This document shows, piece after piece, positions 33,505 through 41,941 of a stretch of 64,000 nt of DNA (position 1 is the stretch's first letter; every line of letters starts with the position of its first letter). Where the stretch lies: the NCBI GenBank assembly GCA_905203765.1, contig CAJKXC010000001.1:124001-188000 (forward strand). Direction: 5' to 3'. Source of the DNA: an uncultured Bacteroides sp. (GTDB lineage: Bacteria; Bacteroidota; Bacteroidia; Bacteroidales; Bacteroidaceae). The notes beneath the pieces are model-generated. The model did not search any database, was not told the DNA's origin, and saw only the letters and a program-made list of their open reading frames with translations. Both the position numbers and the translations under genes were made by a program.

Positions 33505-34242
33505 ATGAACAGCATTGCAGAAAAGTCAATGATGTGGAATCTGTGGCATGGTTGCCATAAACTGAGTGCAGGGTGCAAGCATTGCTATGTTTATCGTGGC
33601 GATGCCAAAAGGGATGTGGACAGTTCAATAGTAACCCAAACAAAAAACTTCGATTTGCCCCTTCGGAAGAAACGGAACGGAGACTTTAAAATACCATCGG
33701 GAACGCTGGTTTATACTTGTTTTACTTCCGACTTCTTTGTAGAAGATGCCGATGTGTGGCGTGCCGAAGCATGGGAAATGATGCATCAGCGCAGTGACCT
33801 TCATTTCTTAATGATAACCAAACGTATTGACCGCTTTGCCGACTGTCTGCCCCGGGATTGGGGTGACGGATACGAAAACGTAACCATCTGTTGTACGGTA
33901 GAGAACCAGGCATGTGCCGATTACCGTCTTCCTATCTACAAATCTGCTCCCATAAAACATAAAATTATTATCTGCGAACCGTTATTGGAAAAGATAGACC
34001 TGACTCCTTACCATATTTCAGAATGGATAGAGCAAGTTGTTGCCGGTGGAGAATCGGGCTATGAAGCCCGTCCCTGCGACTTTGATTGGGTAATGGAACT
34101 TCGCCGGGTATGTGTGGAAAACAACGTTTCGTTTTGGTTTAAACAAACTGGTTCAAAGTTTATCAAAGACGGGGAACTGTACAATGTAAAGAGGCAGTTT
34201 CAACATTCGCAGGCAAGAAAAGCGGGGATAAATTTTAAGTAA
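33505..34242 (+). CDS. DUF5131 (phage Gp37/Gp68-like) protein
   Basis: 245 residues. Cys/Trp-rich start MWNLWHGCHKLSAGCKHCYV, with a CxxC after GC as in radical-SAM-like proteins of this family, then FTSDFFVEDADVWRAEAWEMM, LMITKRIDRFADCLP and VAGGESGYEARPCDFDWV. The family is found on phages and chromosomes and its reaction is unknown; the cysteines suggest an iron-sulfur cluster. The start codon sits immediately after a palindrome array, so expression may depend on it. Its stop touches the stop of the convergent DUF4294 gene with no gap. Confidence 0.85.
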   Translation: MNSIAEKSMMWNLWHGCHKLSAGCKHCYVYRGDAKRDVDSSIVTQTKNFDLPLRKKRNGDFKIPSGTLVYTCFTSDFFVEDADVWRAEAWEMMHQRSDLHFLMITKRIDRFADCLPRDWGDGYENVTICCTVENQACADYRLPIYKSAPIKHKIIICEPLLEKIDLTPYHISEWIEQVVAGGESGYEARPCDFDWVMELRRVCVENNVSFWFKQTGSKFIKDGELYNVKRQFQHSQARKAGINFK

Positions 34243-34860
34243 CTAAAGCTGCCCGCTCTCTACCATCAGTATCACCCGTTCGGTAAGTGCATCGTCTCCC
34301 GTGGGGTCGTACTGTTTCTTGAGGCTGGCGCCGAACAGGGCGGCAAAGGTTTGATAGAAACCTGCTTTGAAAGGTCCCATGAAGGCTTTTACCAGTTCAT
34401 AGCCGGTGGAGTTGGTTTGTCGGTCTACAAGTTTTATCAGTAGTTTGCCTTGGGCAAAGGTAAGTTTCTTCATGCGGGGGGTGTATTGCTCCTTCATGCT
34501 CTTTTCTACTGCTTTCATGTGTTTCTGGCGTGCCTTTTCGTTGGGCAAGGTCATCATATATTCGTAGGTTTCGATGATGGCGCGGTTCACTTCTTTGGAG
34601 ATGGGGAGTACTTTCTTTACGTCGCGCACCAGTTTATAATAATTGTTCATTTCTCGCTTGTTCTTGAACTTAAGCGGTTTGAAGATATAGACGGTAGGGA
34701 GTTTGACGTAAGGGATGGTATCGCCTTCGTAAACGCACATCGGGGTAAGATAGATACTCTTTTGCACCTCAGTCTGCGGGGGTTGCTGCTGTGCAAGGCA
34801 TTTCAGGCTCCCAATGAAGAGAAACATGATGAGTATTACTATGTTAAGCCTCGTGTTCAT
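34243..34860 (-). CDS. DUF4294 family exported protein
   Basis: 205 residues from ATG 34860. Signal peptide MNTRLNIVILIMFLFIGSLK then AQ. The family motif YEGDTIPYVKLPTVYIFKPLKFKN is clear; the rest is helical and basic (KRE MNNYYKLVRDVKKVLPIS). Bacteroidetes-only, periplasmic, function unknown. A longer frame to 34893 is unlikely because a -7 box (34865-34872) lies inside it. That box is very close to the ATG, so the mRNA may be almost leaderless. Divergent from the helix-hairpin-helix outer-membrane gene. Confidence 0.82.
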   Translation of the reverse strand: MNTRLNIVILIMFLFIGSLKCLAQQQPPQTEVQKSIYLTPMCVYEGDTIPYVKLPTVYIFKPLKFKNKREMNNYYKLVRDVKKVLPISKEVNRAIIETYEYMMTLPNEKARQKHMKAVEKSMKEQYTPRMKKLTFAQGKLLIKLVDRQTNSTGYELVKAFMGPFKAGFYQTFAALFGASLKKQYDPTGDDALTERVILMVESGQL

Positions 34861-34864
34861 GCCA

Positions 34865-34872
34865 CAAAAGTA
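34865..34872 (-). promoter_or_regulatory. -7 box of the DUF4294 gene
   Basis: Minus strand TACTTTTG, ending only 5 bases before ATG 34860. If real, the transcript begins at or within a few bases of the start codon. Confidence 0.45.
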
Positions 34873-34977
34873 CACCATTCTTTGGAATGTCACTGCATCG
34901 CTTTAACTTTTCCTTGTTCAATTAACTTATTTAAGGTAACTTCGCGACCCTGTAAACACGAAAGGAATCTATTATAA

Positions 34978-37011
34978 ATGAAATTTGTCAAGATAGGAGT
35001 CTTCGCGAGTATGCTGCTGATGACTCCTGTACTTGAAGCTCAAAATACGCCCGTATCCCGAAGGGAGCAACCTCTGCTTCTTTTCGAAGAAAACCTGGAA
35101 CAACTCTCTATGGAGAGCGAAGAAGGTACTAACTGGGAAGATGAACTGGAAGAGTTATCCCGGCATCTGCAAGAACCTGTCAATATCAATACAGCCACCA
35201 AACGTCAGTTGGAACAATTCCCGTTCCTTACGGATATTCAAATCGAGAATCTTTTGGCATACATCTATATCCACGGACAGATGCAGACCGTTTATGAATT
35301 GCAACTGGTAGAGGAAATGGATAAACGCACCATCGAATTGCTGCTGCCTTTTGTCTGCGTGCAGGCTGTGGAAGAGGAGAGGGGATATCCCGCCCTGAAA
35401 ACTATCTTGAAGTATGGAAGGCAGGAAGCGCTTGCCCGGGCGGATGTTCCTCTTTATACCCGCAAAGGATACGAGAAAAACTACCTGGGACCTTCTTTTT
35501 ATCATTCCCTGCGATATGGTTTTCATTACAGCGATTATCTCCAGGTGGGGATTACGGCGGAGAAGGATGCGGGGGAGCCTTTCTTTGCCTTGCACGATGA
35601 GAAGGGGTACGATTACTATTCCCTTTATTTTCTTATGAAGAACCTGGGTAGGCTGAAAGCTTTGGCACTGGGCTGTTACCGGTTGAGTTTCGGGCAGGGA
35701 TTGGTGTTGAGTACGGACTTCCGGCTGGGTAAGACGTTCTCTATGTCCACCTCGGAATATCGCACCGGGGGGATAAAGAAGCACAGTTCTACCGATGAAT
35801 ACAATTATTTCCGCGGGGCGGCAGCAACGGTGGCGATACTTCCTTCTTTGGAGTTTTCGGTTTTCTATTCCCATCGGTCGATGGATGGAGTGGTGAAGGA
35901 CGGGGAGATTACTTCTATCTACAAAACGGGGCTGCATCGTACGCAGAAGGAAGCGGATAAGGCGGATGCCTTTACACTACAACTGATGGGCGGCAACGTG
36001 GCTTACGAAAAGAATTCCTTGAAAGTAGGGGTGACCGGTATCTATTATTTCTTTAACCGTCCTTACGAACCGAAATTAAACAAGTATGCAAAGTACAATC
36101 TGCATGGGAATGACTTCTATAATGCAAGTATTGATTATAAATATCGTTTGGGACGTTTTGCATGGGTAGGAGAGGCGGCGATTGGAAAACAAGGCTATGC
36201 CTTGCTCAATCAGTTGCGGTATAACCTGTCTTCCGACTACCGGTTCTTGCTTATCCATCGTTATTATTCTTATGATTACTGGTCTATGTTCGCCCGTTCT
36301 TTCGGCGAGAGCAGTACGCCGCAGAATGAGAATGGCTGGTATCTGGCGGCGGAAGCGACTCCCGTAGCTCATTGGAAGTTTTTTGCCTCGCTGGATTTAT
36401 TCAGTTTTCCCTGGTGGAAGTATCGCATCAGCAAACCTTCACAGGGAGTGGACGGTATGTTTCAGGCTACTTATTCTCCTGAACGGAATCTCTCCATGTA
36501 CCTCAATTATCGCTATAAGCAGAAAGAAAGGGATGTGACGGGGACAAGCGGGAAAACCATCCTTCCCATCTTCCAGCATCGCCTGCGCTATCGGCTGACT
36601 TATACTTCCGGTGCCTGGCACTTCCGTACCACATTGGATTATAATCATTTTCATTCTCAGGGCAAGCCGGCCGGGCAGGGATACCAGTGCACCCAGTCCT
36701 GTGCATACGCCTTTCCTTCTTTTCCCTTATCCGTATCTGTGCAAGGCAGCTATTTCCATACGGACGATTACGACTCACGTGTCTACATTTCCGAGAAAGG
36801 ATTGCTATATACTTTCTATACTCCTTCTTTTTCCGGCAGAGGTTTCCGCTGTTCGGCTCATCTGCGCTACGATTTGAACAAAGCTGTGATGCTTCTCGTT
36901 AAATACGGAGAGACCATTTATCAGGATCGCGACGCCATCGGTTCGGGCAACGACTTGATAGAAGGAAATAAAAAAGGGGACTTGCAAATGCAACTGCGTG
37001 TTAAGTTTTAG
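34978..37011 (+). CDS. Helix-hairpin-helix domain outer-membrane protein
   Basis: 677 residues. Signal peptide (MKFVKIGVFASMLLMTPVLEA), then a ComEA-like helix-hairpin-helix region at about 60-120 (PVNINTATKRQLEQFPFLTD, then TVYELQLVEEMDKRTIELLL). From about 150 on the sequence is a large beta-barrel with alternating aromatic strands (SLRYGFHYSDYLQVGITAEKD, LGCYRLSFGQGLVLSTDFRLGK) and a C-terminal ...LQMQLRVKF ending in Phe, as outer-membrane barrels do. Such HHH-barrel proteins are common in Bacteroidetes and uncharacterised. The HHH domain usually binds DNA, so a DNA-related envelope role is conceivable but unproven. Confidence 0.85.
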   Translation: MKFVKIGVFASMLLMTPVLEAQNTPVSRREQPLLLFEENLEQLSMESEEGTNWEDELEELSRHLQEPVNINTATKRQLEQFPFLTDIQIENLLAYIYIHGQMQTVYELQLVEEMDKRTIELLLPFVCVQAVEEERGYPALKTILKYGRQEALARADVPLYTRKGYEKNYLGPSFYHSLRYGFHYSDYLQVGITAEKDAGEPFFALHDEKGYDYYSLYFLMKNLGRLKALALGCYRLSFGQGLVLSTDFRLGKTFSMSTSEYRTGGIKKHSSTDEYNYFRGAAATVAILPSLEFSVFYSHRSMDGVVKDGEITSIYKTGLHRTQKEADKADAFTLQLMGGNVAYEKNSLKVGVTGIYYFFNRPYEPKLNKYAKYNLHGNDFYNASIDYKYRLGRFAWVGEAAIGKQGYALLNQLRYNLSSDYRFLLIHRYYSYDYWSMFARSFGESSTPQNENGWYLAAEATPVAHWKFFASLDLFSFPWWKYRISKPSQGVDGMFQATYSPERNLSMYLNYRYKQKERDVTGTSGKTILPIFQHRLRYRLTYTSGAWHFRTTLDYNHFHSQGKPAGQGYQCTQSCAYAFPSFPLSVSVQGSYFHTDDYDSRVYISEKGLLYTFYTPSFSGRGFRCSAHLRYDLNKAVMLLVKYGETIYQDRDAIGSGNDLIEGNKKGDLQMQLRVKF

Positions 37012-37012
37012 C

Positions 37013-37020
37013 TAACTTTG
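37013..37020 (+). promoter_or_regulatory. -7 box of the radical SAM gene
   Basis: TAACTTTG, directly after the upstream stop codon and 28 bases before ATG 37049. Confidence 0.6.
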
Positions 37021-37048
37021 TCCCATAACTCGTTTAATCGTAAGTAAT

Positions 37049-37822
37049 ATGACTGTCATTTATCCGTCTCCCATCTTCGGTCCTGTTCATTCCCGCCGTT
37101 TGGGAGTATCATTGGGGATTAACTTATTGCCGGCAGATGGTAAAGTATGTACGTTCGACTGCATTTATTGCGAATGCGGTTTCAATAAAGACCACCGCCC
37201 CAAGCAGGCGTTGCCCACACGTGAGGAAGTACGCACGGCACTCGAAGCCCGCTTACTGGATATGCAGCAGAATGGGCCTACGCCCGATGTGCTGACTTTT
37301 GCCGGTAACGGAGAGCCTACGGCGCATCCCCATTTCCCTGAAATCATAGAAGATACGCTTGCCTTGCGCGATAAGTACTTTCCGAAAGCTAAAGTCAGTG
37401 TACTGAGCAATTCTACGTTTATCCATCGCCCTGCCGTGTTCGAGGCTTTGAGTAAGATCGATAATAACATTCTGAAACTGGATACGGTGGACGAAACGTA
37501 TATCCGTGAAGTAGACCGCCCTACGGGCAAGTATTCGGTTGCTTCTATTATAGATGGTATGAAGGCGTTCAAAGGCAATTGCATCATACAGACTATGTTT
37601 ATGAAGGGGGGATATGAAGGCAAGGATGTGGATAATACTTCCGATAAGTACGTTCTTCCCTGGCTGGAAGCGGTCAAGGAAATCGCTCCCCGCCAGGTGA
37701 TGATTTATACCATCGACCGCGAAACACCCGACCAGGATTTGCAGAAAGCCACGCACGAAGAGCTGGACCGCATAGCGGAACTGGTGAAGGGAGCGGGGAT
37801 ACCGGTTAGTGTTTCCTATTGA
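37049..37822 (+). CDS. Radical SAM protein (COG0731-like)
   Basis: 257 residues. Cluster motif Cys34-x3-Cys38-x2-Cys41 (CTFDCIYC), preceded by FGPVHSRRLGVSLGINLLP, and the glycine-rich SAM site FAGNGEPTAHP. The motifs resemble the COG0731 group (wyosine-synthase-like radical SAM enzymes), although Bacteria do not make wyosine and the product here is unknown. It is followed 25 bases later by a flavin reductase; the two may form an operon. Confidence 0.88.
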   Translation: MTVIYPSPIFGPVHSRRLGVSLGINLLPADGKVCTFDCIYCECGFNKDHRPKQALPTREEVRTALEARLLDMQQNGPTPDVLTFAGNGEPTAHPHFPEIIEDTLALRDKYFPKAKVSVLSNSTFIHRPAVFEALSKIDNNILKLDTVDETYIREVDRPTGKYSVASIIDGMKAFKGNCIIQTMFMKGGYEGKDVDNTSDKYVLPWLEAVKEIAPRQVMIYTIDRETPDQDLQKATHEELDRIAELVKGAGIPVSVSY

Positions 37823-37847
37823 TATAAACGAACATATACATTGAATT

Positions 37848-38357
37848 ATGAAACCAATTGCAATCAAAGAACTAAACGAGAACTTCTTCGAAGCCATCGG
37901 CAAGGAGTGGATGCTGATAACAGCCGGCAGCCAGGAGCATTTTAATACCATGACCGCCAGCTGGGGTGGCATCGGTTTCCTTTGGAACAAACCGGTGGTA
38001 TTTGTCTTTATCCGCCCGGAGCGCTATACTTTCGGATTTGCCGAAAAGAGTGATTACTTCACACTTTCTTTCCTGGGCGAAGAGAACAGGGCCATTCATA
38101 AAGTATGCGGCAGCAAGTCGGGTAGGGAAGTGGATAAGGTAAAGGAAACCGGACTAAAGCCTATCGTAACCGAAAAAGGAAACATCCTCTTTGAGCAAGG
38201 TCGTCTGAGCCTGGAATGCCGCAAGCTCTATACCGATACGATCAAAGAAGAGTGCTTCATCCATCCCGAAACCGTCAAACAATGGTATGGCGGCGCTCAT
38301 GGCGGATTTCACCACCTGTATGTGGCGGAGATTACCGGAGCTTGGGTAAGAGAATAA
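37848..38357 (+). CDS. Flavin reductase-like protein
   Basis: 169 residues of the flavin-reductase-like FMN-binding split barrel: FNTMTASWGGIGFLWNKPVVFVFIRPERYT near residues 33-62, then YFTLSFLGEENRAIHKVCGSKSG. It should bind FMN and use NAD(P)H or accept electrons from a partner; substrate unknown. Downstream of the radical SAM gene. Its last codons and the following 45 bases carry three imperfect 18-bp repeats (TAAGAGAATAAGCGTAAG and variants, 38347-38400). Confidence 0.9.
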   Translation: MKPIAIKELNENFFEAIGKEWMLITAGSQEHFNTMTASWGGIGFLWNKPVVFVFIRPERYTFGFAEKSDYFTLSFLGEENRAIHKVCGSKSGREVDKVKETGLKPIVTEKGNILFEQGRLSLECRKLYTDTIKEECFIHPETVKQWYGGAHGGFHHLYVAEITGAWVRE

Positions 38358-38400
38358 GCGTAAGTAAGAGGAATAAACGTAGATAGAGGGAATAAGCAAT
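38347..38400. repeat. Three imperfect 18-bp tandem repeats
   Basis: Copies start at 38347, 38365 and 38383 (TAAGAGAATAAGCGTAAG, TAAGAGGAATAAACGTAG, ATAGAGGGAATAAGCAAT). They span the ends of two convergent genes. No hairpin with T run is visible here. Confidence 0.55.
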
Positions 38401-39251
38401 CAGTTTTTCTTCCAAAGACTCAAATCATACGTCGCTTCTACCTCGTTCTCCAGCTCATCCGGCAGGGCGGGGAAGAAGTCGATGCCTGTAATCCGTTCCA
38501 CTTCATCCACTGTGTTGACGTAAGCATCCAACGGATGATTGCCGGAAGCATTCTTATAGATGAAGCCGATGGCTCGCGGCGGATTGCTTTCGGTGCAGAG
38601 CACTACCTTGAAGAAGGCTTCGGGTACGGTGACCCGGTGCCGCTTGCCGATGGTGCGGTGCTTTTGGTCATAAAGGATAGGGCCGCAGACGATGTATATC
38701 TTTCCTTCTTTCTGTGCCCAATGGCGGCAGGCTTCTTCCAGTTCTTTCCAGTCTCCACGGTTCAGGTTGTGGTTTTGCGGGCAGATATTGGTCATGTAGA
38801 AACTCTCCTGCATGGCTTTCCAGTGCCAGCGGTTATCGCCGGCGGGGCACATATGGCCGCGATCCATGCCGGCTCCTTTATAGTCGTCGGTAGTCACGGC
38901 TTCGCTTTCGGGCAGGTCGGGGTCGGGCAGGAACTTGTCCGTACGGCTTTCGCGTTCTATCAGCTTTTCGGGGGTGAGTTCCCAAGCTACCCAGTTGGGT
39001 ATCTTCAAGTCTTTATTATAAGATACGGTATAGCCTTTCCGGTGCAGAATTAGTTCGGAAGTGTTCTTCAACTTTGCAGGTATTTCGAGGCGGACGTCTG
39101 CCGGAAGTTCTACCTTTGCAGGAGCTTCCACCGTTTGTTTGCCGTCAGACAGAGCCTTTGTAACGGGTTCGTAGGCAAGGCAAACAATGCAGATGAACAG
39201 TATCAGATAATAGACACCTTGCGATTGTTTCTTCTTCTTTCTTTTTGCCAT
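38400..39251 (-). CDS. Membrane-anchored or exported DNA/RNA non-specific endonuclease
   Basis: 283 residues. An N-terminal basic stretch and membrane segment (about 13-29) anchors or exports it. The His-Me finger nuclease motif DRGHMCPAGDN is at 130-140, followed by the metal-ligand Asn region TNICPQNHNLNRGDW. It cleaves DNA and RNA with Mg2+ outside the cytoplasm, giving nutrient salvage or defence against incoming DNA. Downstream of the SulP gene on the same strand, gap 43 bases with a short dyad (GATTATCA/TGATAATC). Confidence 0.93.
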   Translation of the reverse strand: MAKRKKKKQSQGVYYLILFICIVCLAYEPVTKALSDGKQTVEAPAKVELPADVRLEIPAKLKNTSELILHRKGYTVSYNKDLKIPNWVAWELTPEKLIERESRTDKFLPDPDLPESEAVTTDDYKGAGMDRGHMCPAGDNRWHWKAMQESFYMTNICPQNHNLNRGDWKELEEACRHWAQKEGKIYIVCGPILYDQKHRTIGKRHRVTVPEAFFKVVLCTESNPPRAIGFIYKNASGNHPLDAYVNTVDEVERITGIDFFPALPDELENEVEATYDLSLWKKN

Positions 39252-39294
39252 AGTTTAGTTGCAATTATAGGATGTGATTATCATGAAGTGATAA

Positions 39295-40971
39295 TCATAG
39301 AATTTCTTTTGCCCGTTCCAACGCTACATTGATATTCGGACAGATATTCTCCTTACCCAACAAGGTGTAGAAGCCGGACTTCTCCAATACCTTGTGCACA
39401 TTCTCGTTAACACCGGAGAGAACGATGGTTATCTTCTCTTTCTGAGACATCTGGCAAAGGCTGGTAAGGTTATGAATACCCGTAGAGTCGATAAAAGGCA
39501 CTTGACGCATACGGATGATGCGTACCTTGGGACGGTCGCCCAGTTGCGCCATCACTTCTTCGAACTTGGTGGCAATGCCGAAGAAATACGGGCCGTTTAT
39601 TTCGTACACTTCCACTCCTTCCGGAATTATCAGATGCTCTTCGTGTAGGGCAACGTCCGATTCTGCATTCGGGTCTATCTCGTCCTTAATGACCGATATC
39701 TCGGTTGTTTCCATGACGCGGCGCATAAAGAGTACACAGGCAATGACAAGCCCTGTTTCAATGGCAATGGTCAAGTCGAAGATTACCGTCAGGAAGAAAG
39801 TAATCAGCAGTACGGTGACATCCGATTTCGGGTTCTTCAGCAATCCTTTGAATACGCGCCAACCGCTCATATTGTAAGATACCACTACCAGCACTCCCGC
39901 CAGGCAAGCCATCGGGATGTATTGCGCCAGCGGCATGAGGAACAGCAGGATAAGCAGCAGTACCACAGCATGCACCATACCGGCAACGGGAGATTTACCC
40001 CCGTTGTTGATATTCGCCATTGTGCGGGCAATGGCACCGGTGGCGGGGATACCACCGAATAACGGCGTAATCAGATTGGCAGCTCCTTGTGCTATCAGCT
40101 CGGTATTGGAATCGTGCTTGTCGCCAATCACACCGTCCGCCACCGTGGCAGAGAGCAGGGACTCGATAGCGCCCAGTACGGCAATGGTAATGGCAACGGG
40201 AAACAGGTTCTTCACCGCTTCCCAGTCCAGCGACGGCATTACGGCATCCGGCAGTTCGGCACGGATGCTGAAACGGTCGCCGATGGTATCGATGCAACTG
40301 ATTCCACCGTATTGCTTCATTAGATATACCGCCACAGTTACCACAATGATGGCAATAAGCGAACCGGGTATCTTTTTCGAGAACCGGGGCGTGATGGCAA
40401 TAATAAAGATACTGACGATGCTTACCACTGTATTCCACACATTCACGGTATCAAAGTGTCGCAGGTAAATCATCCACTTTCCGATGAAATCTCCCGGAAC
40501 CTTCTCATCTCCGAAGGTCAGTCCGAAGATGTCGGCAATCTGTGTAGTGAAGATAGTGACGGCAATACCGCTTGTGAACCCTACAATGATAGGATAGGGG
40601 ATGAACTTGATGACTGCCCCCAGCTTGAATACGCCCAATAAGATAAGGATGACGCCCGCCATCAGCGTGGCTACAATCAGTCCCGACTCTCCGTATTGCT
40701 GGATGATGCCGTAAACGATGACGATGAATGCACCGGTAGGTCCGCCAATCTGTACTTTGCTTCCGCCCAATAGCGAAATGATGAATCCGGCAATGATGGC
40801 GGTGATGATGCCTTTCTCCGGCGATACTCCTGAAGCGATGCCGAATGCAATGGCAAGCGGCAGGGCTACGATGCCGACGATGATACCTGCCATCAGGTCG
40901 GCCATAAATGTTTCTTTCGAGTAATTCTTTAAAGCTGTGTATAGCTTCGGTTTGAATTCGAACGCTTTCAT
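39295..40971 (-). CDS. SulP-family anion transporter with STAS domain
   Basis: 558 residues. A SulP membrane domain with about 12-14 spans (GIIVGIVALPLAIAFGIASG, then GGTGAFIVI-type GPTGAFIVIVYG, the TGAIARTMANINNGGKSPVAG signature) is followed by a C-terminal STAS domain (VRIIRMRQVPFIDSTGIHNL near 490-509). Substrate is sulfate, bicarbonate or another small anion; not decidable from sequence. Own promoter at 41024. Confidence 0.95.
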   Translation of the reverse strand: MKAFEFKPKLYTALKNYSKETFMADLMAGIIVGIVALPLAIAFGIASGVSPEKGIITAIIAGFIISLLGGSKVQIGGPTGAFIVIVYGIIQQYGESGLIVATLMAGVILILLGVFKLGAVIKFIPYPIIVGFTSGIAVTIFTTQIADIFGLTFGDEKVPGDFIGKWMIYLRHFDTVNVWNTVVSIVSIFIIAITPRFSKKIPGSLIAIIVVTVAVYLMKQYGGISCIDTIGDRFSIRAELPDAVMPSLDWEAVKNLFPVAITIAVLGAIESLLSATVADGVIGDKHDSNTELIAQGAANLITPLFGGIPATGAIARTMANINNGGKSPVAGMVHAVVLLLILLFLMPLAQYIPMACLAGVLVVVSYNMSGWRVFKGLLKNPKSDVTVLLITFFLTVIFDLTIAIETGLVIACVLFMRRVMETTEISVIKDEIDPNAESDVALHEEHLIIPEGVEVYEINGPYFFGIATKFEEVMAQLGDRPKVRIIRMRQVPFIDSTGIHNLTSLCQMSQKEKITIVLSGVNENVHKVLEKSGFYTLLGKENICPNINVALERAKEIL

Positions 40972-41023
40972 TATAATCTACTTTAATTATACGCTTAAAT
41001 AAGCTGTCCATAGAAATAAGCCG

Positions 41024-41031
41024 CAAAAGTA
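41024..41031 (-). promoter_or_regulatory. -7 box of the SulP gene
   Basis: Minus strand TACTTTTG, 53 bases before the SulP start. Confidence 0.55.
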
Positions 41032-41138
41032 AGTAAAATAATGTATTAATTTATAGATTAGTGAACACAAATGCAGGCTTCTTTGTTGTTTCTAATTAGA
41101 TGAGAGCTACAGAGGACTTCTTCGGGTTATCGGGTATG

Positions 41139-41174
41139 ATAGTTTTTTCCTATCACTTAATAGATAAATCCGAT
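41139..41174. promoter_or_regulatory. Possible OxyR-type operator upstream of rubrerythrin
   Basis: ATAG-n7-CTAT (41139-41153) is followed after six bases by ATAG-n7-CGAT (41160-41174). OxyR sites are four such tetramers about one helical turn apart. The block ends 34 bases before the -7 box, a good place for an activator. One tetramer has a mismatch and one spacer is a base short. Confidence 0.4.
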
Positions 41175-41208
41175 GAAGTAAAGTTACGTTTTTTTCAAAC
41201 TTAATTCG

Positions 41209-41216
41209 TAATTTTG
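41209..41216 (+). promoter_or_regulatory. -7 box of rubrerythrin
   Basis: TAATTTTG, 66 bases before the ATG at 41282. No clear -33 TTTG, which fits an activator-dependent promoter. Confidence 0.55.
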
Positions 41217-41281
41217 TAGTGTTGATAAACAAAACGAACGACATTTATACGTAATTACATTAACTAATAAAAAAAGAAACT

Positions 41282-41860
41282 ATGGCTAAAAGTGTTAAAG
41301 GAACTCGGACAGAGAAGAATCTGCTGACTTCATTCGCCGGTGAATCACAAGCAAGAATGCGTTACACTTATTTTGCAAGTGTGGCTAAGAAAGAAGGTTA
41401 CGAACAAATCGCTGCTATCTTCACAGAAACAGCCGACCAGGAAAAGGAACACGCAAAGCGTATGTTCAAATGGTTGGAAGGTGGCATGGTAGAAATTACT
41501 GCCAGCTATCCCGCAGGTATCATCGGTACTACTCTTCAGAATCTTCAGGAAGCTGCTGCCGGTGAGCACGAAGAATGGTCATTGGATTATCCTAAATTCG
41601 CTGACATTGCCGACGAAGAAGGTTTCCCCGAAATCGCTTTGATGTACCGCAATATTTCCATTGCTGAAAAAGGACACGAAGAACGCTATCGCGCTTTTAT
41701 CCAGAACATCGAAACTGCCAGCGTATTTGCCAAGGAAGGCGAGGTAGTATGGCAATGCCGCAACTGTGGCTTCATTTACACCGGTAAAGAAGCTCCCCAG
41801 GTTTGTCCGGCTTGTTTGCATCCGCAGGCTTACTTCGAAGTGATGAAAAAGAACTGGTAA
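41282..41860 (+). CDS. rbr: Rubrerythrin
   Basis: 192 residues. The N-terminal ferritin-like four-helix bundle carries di-iron ligands (SFAGESQARMRYTYFA; ETADQEKEHAKRMFKWLE), and the C-terminal rubredoxin domain has the CxxC pairs CRNCGFIYTG and CPACLHPQAYF. It reduces hydrogen peroxide to water with electrons from NAD(P)H-linked carriers and protects anaerobes during oxygen exposure. Monocistronic with its own promoter, a possible OxyR-type site and a strong terminator. Confidence 0.97.
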   Translation: MAKSVKGTRTEKNLLTSFAGESQARMRYTYFASVAKKEGYEQIAAIFTETADQEKEHAKRMFKWLEGGMVEITASYPAGIIGTTLQNLQEAAAGEHEEWSLDYPKFADIADEEGFPEIALMYRNISIAEKGHEERYRAFIQNIETASVFAKEGEVVWQCRNCGFIYTGKEAPQVCPACLHPQAYFEVMKKNW

Positions 41861-41883
41861 GAATAACTGGTTTACATAATTAT

Positions 41884-41927
41884 AAAAACGCCCGAAGGCT
41901 TTCATGTGAAGCTCTCGGGCGTTTTTT
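41884..41927. terminator. Bidirectional terminator after rubrerythrin
   Basis: AAAACGCCCGA pairs with TCGGGCGTTTTTT across a mostly paired loop (GGCTTTCATGTGAAGCTC). It also ends the convergent DUF3857 gene. Confidence 0.88.
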
Positions 41928-41941
41928 CATTCCGTACGTTC

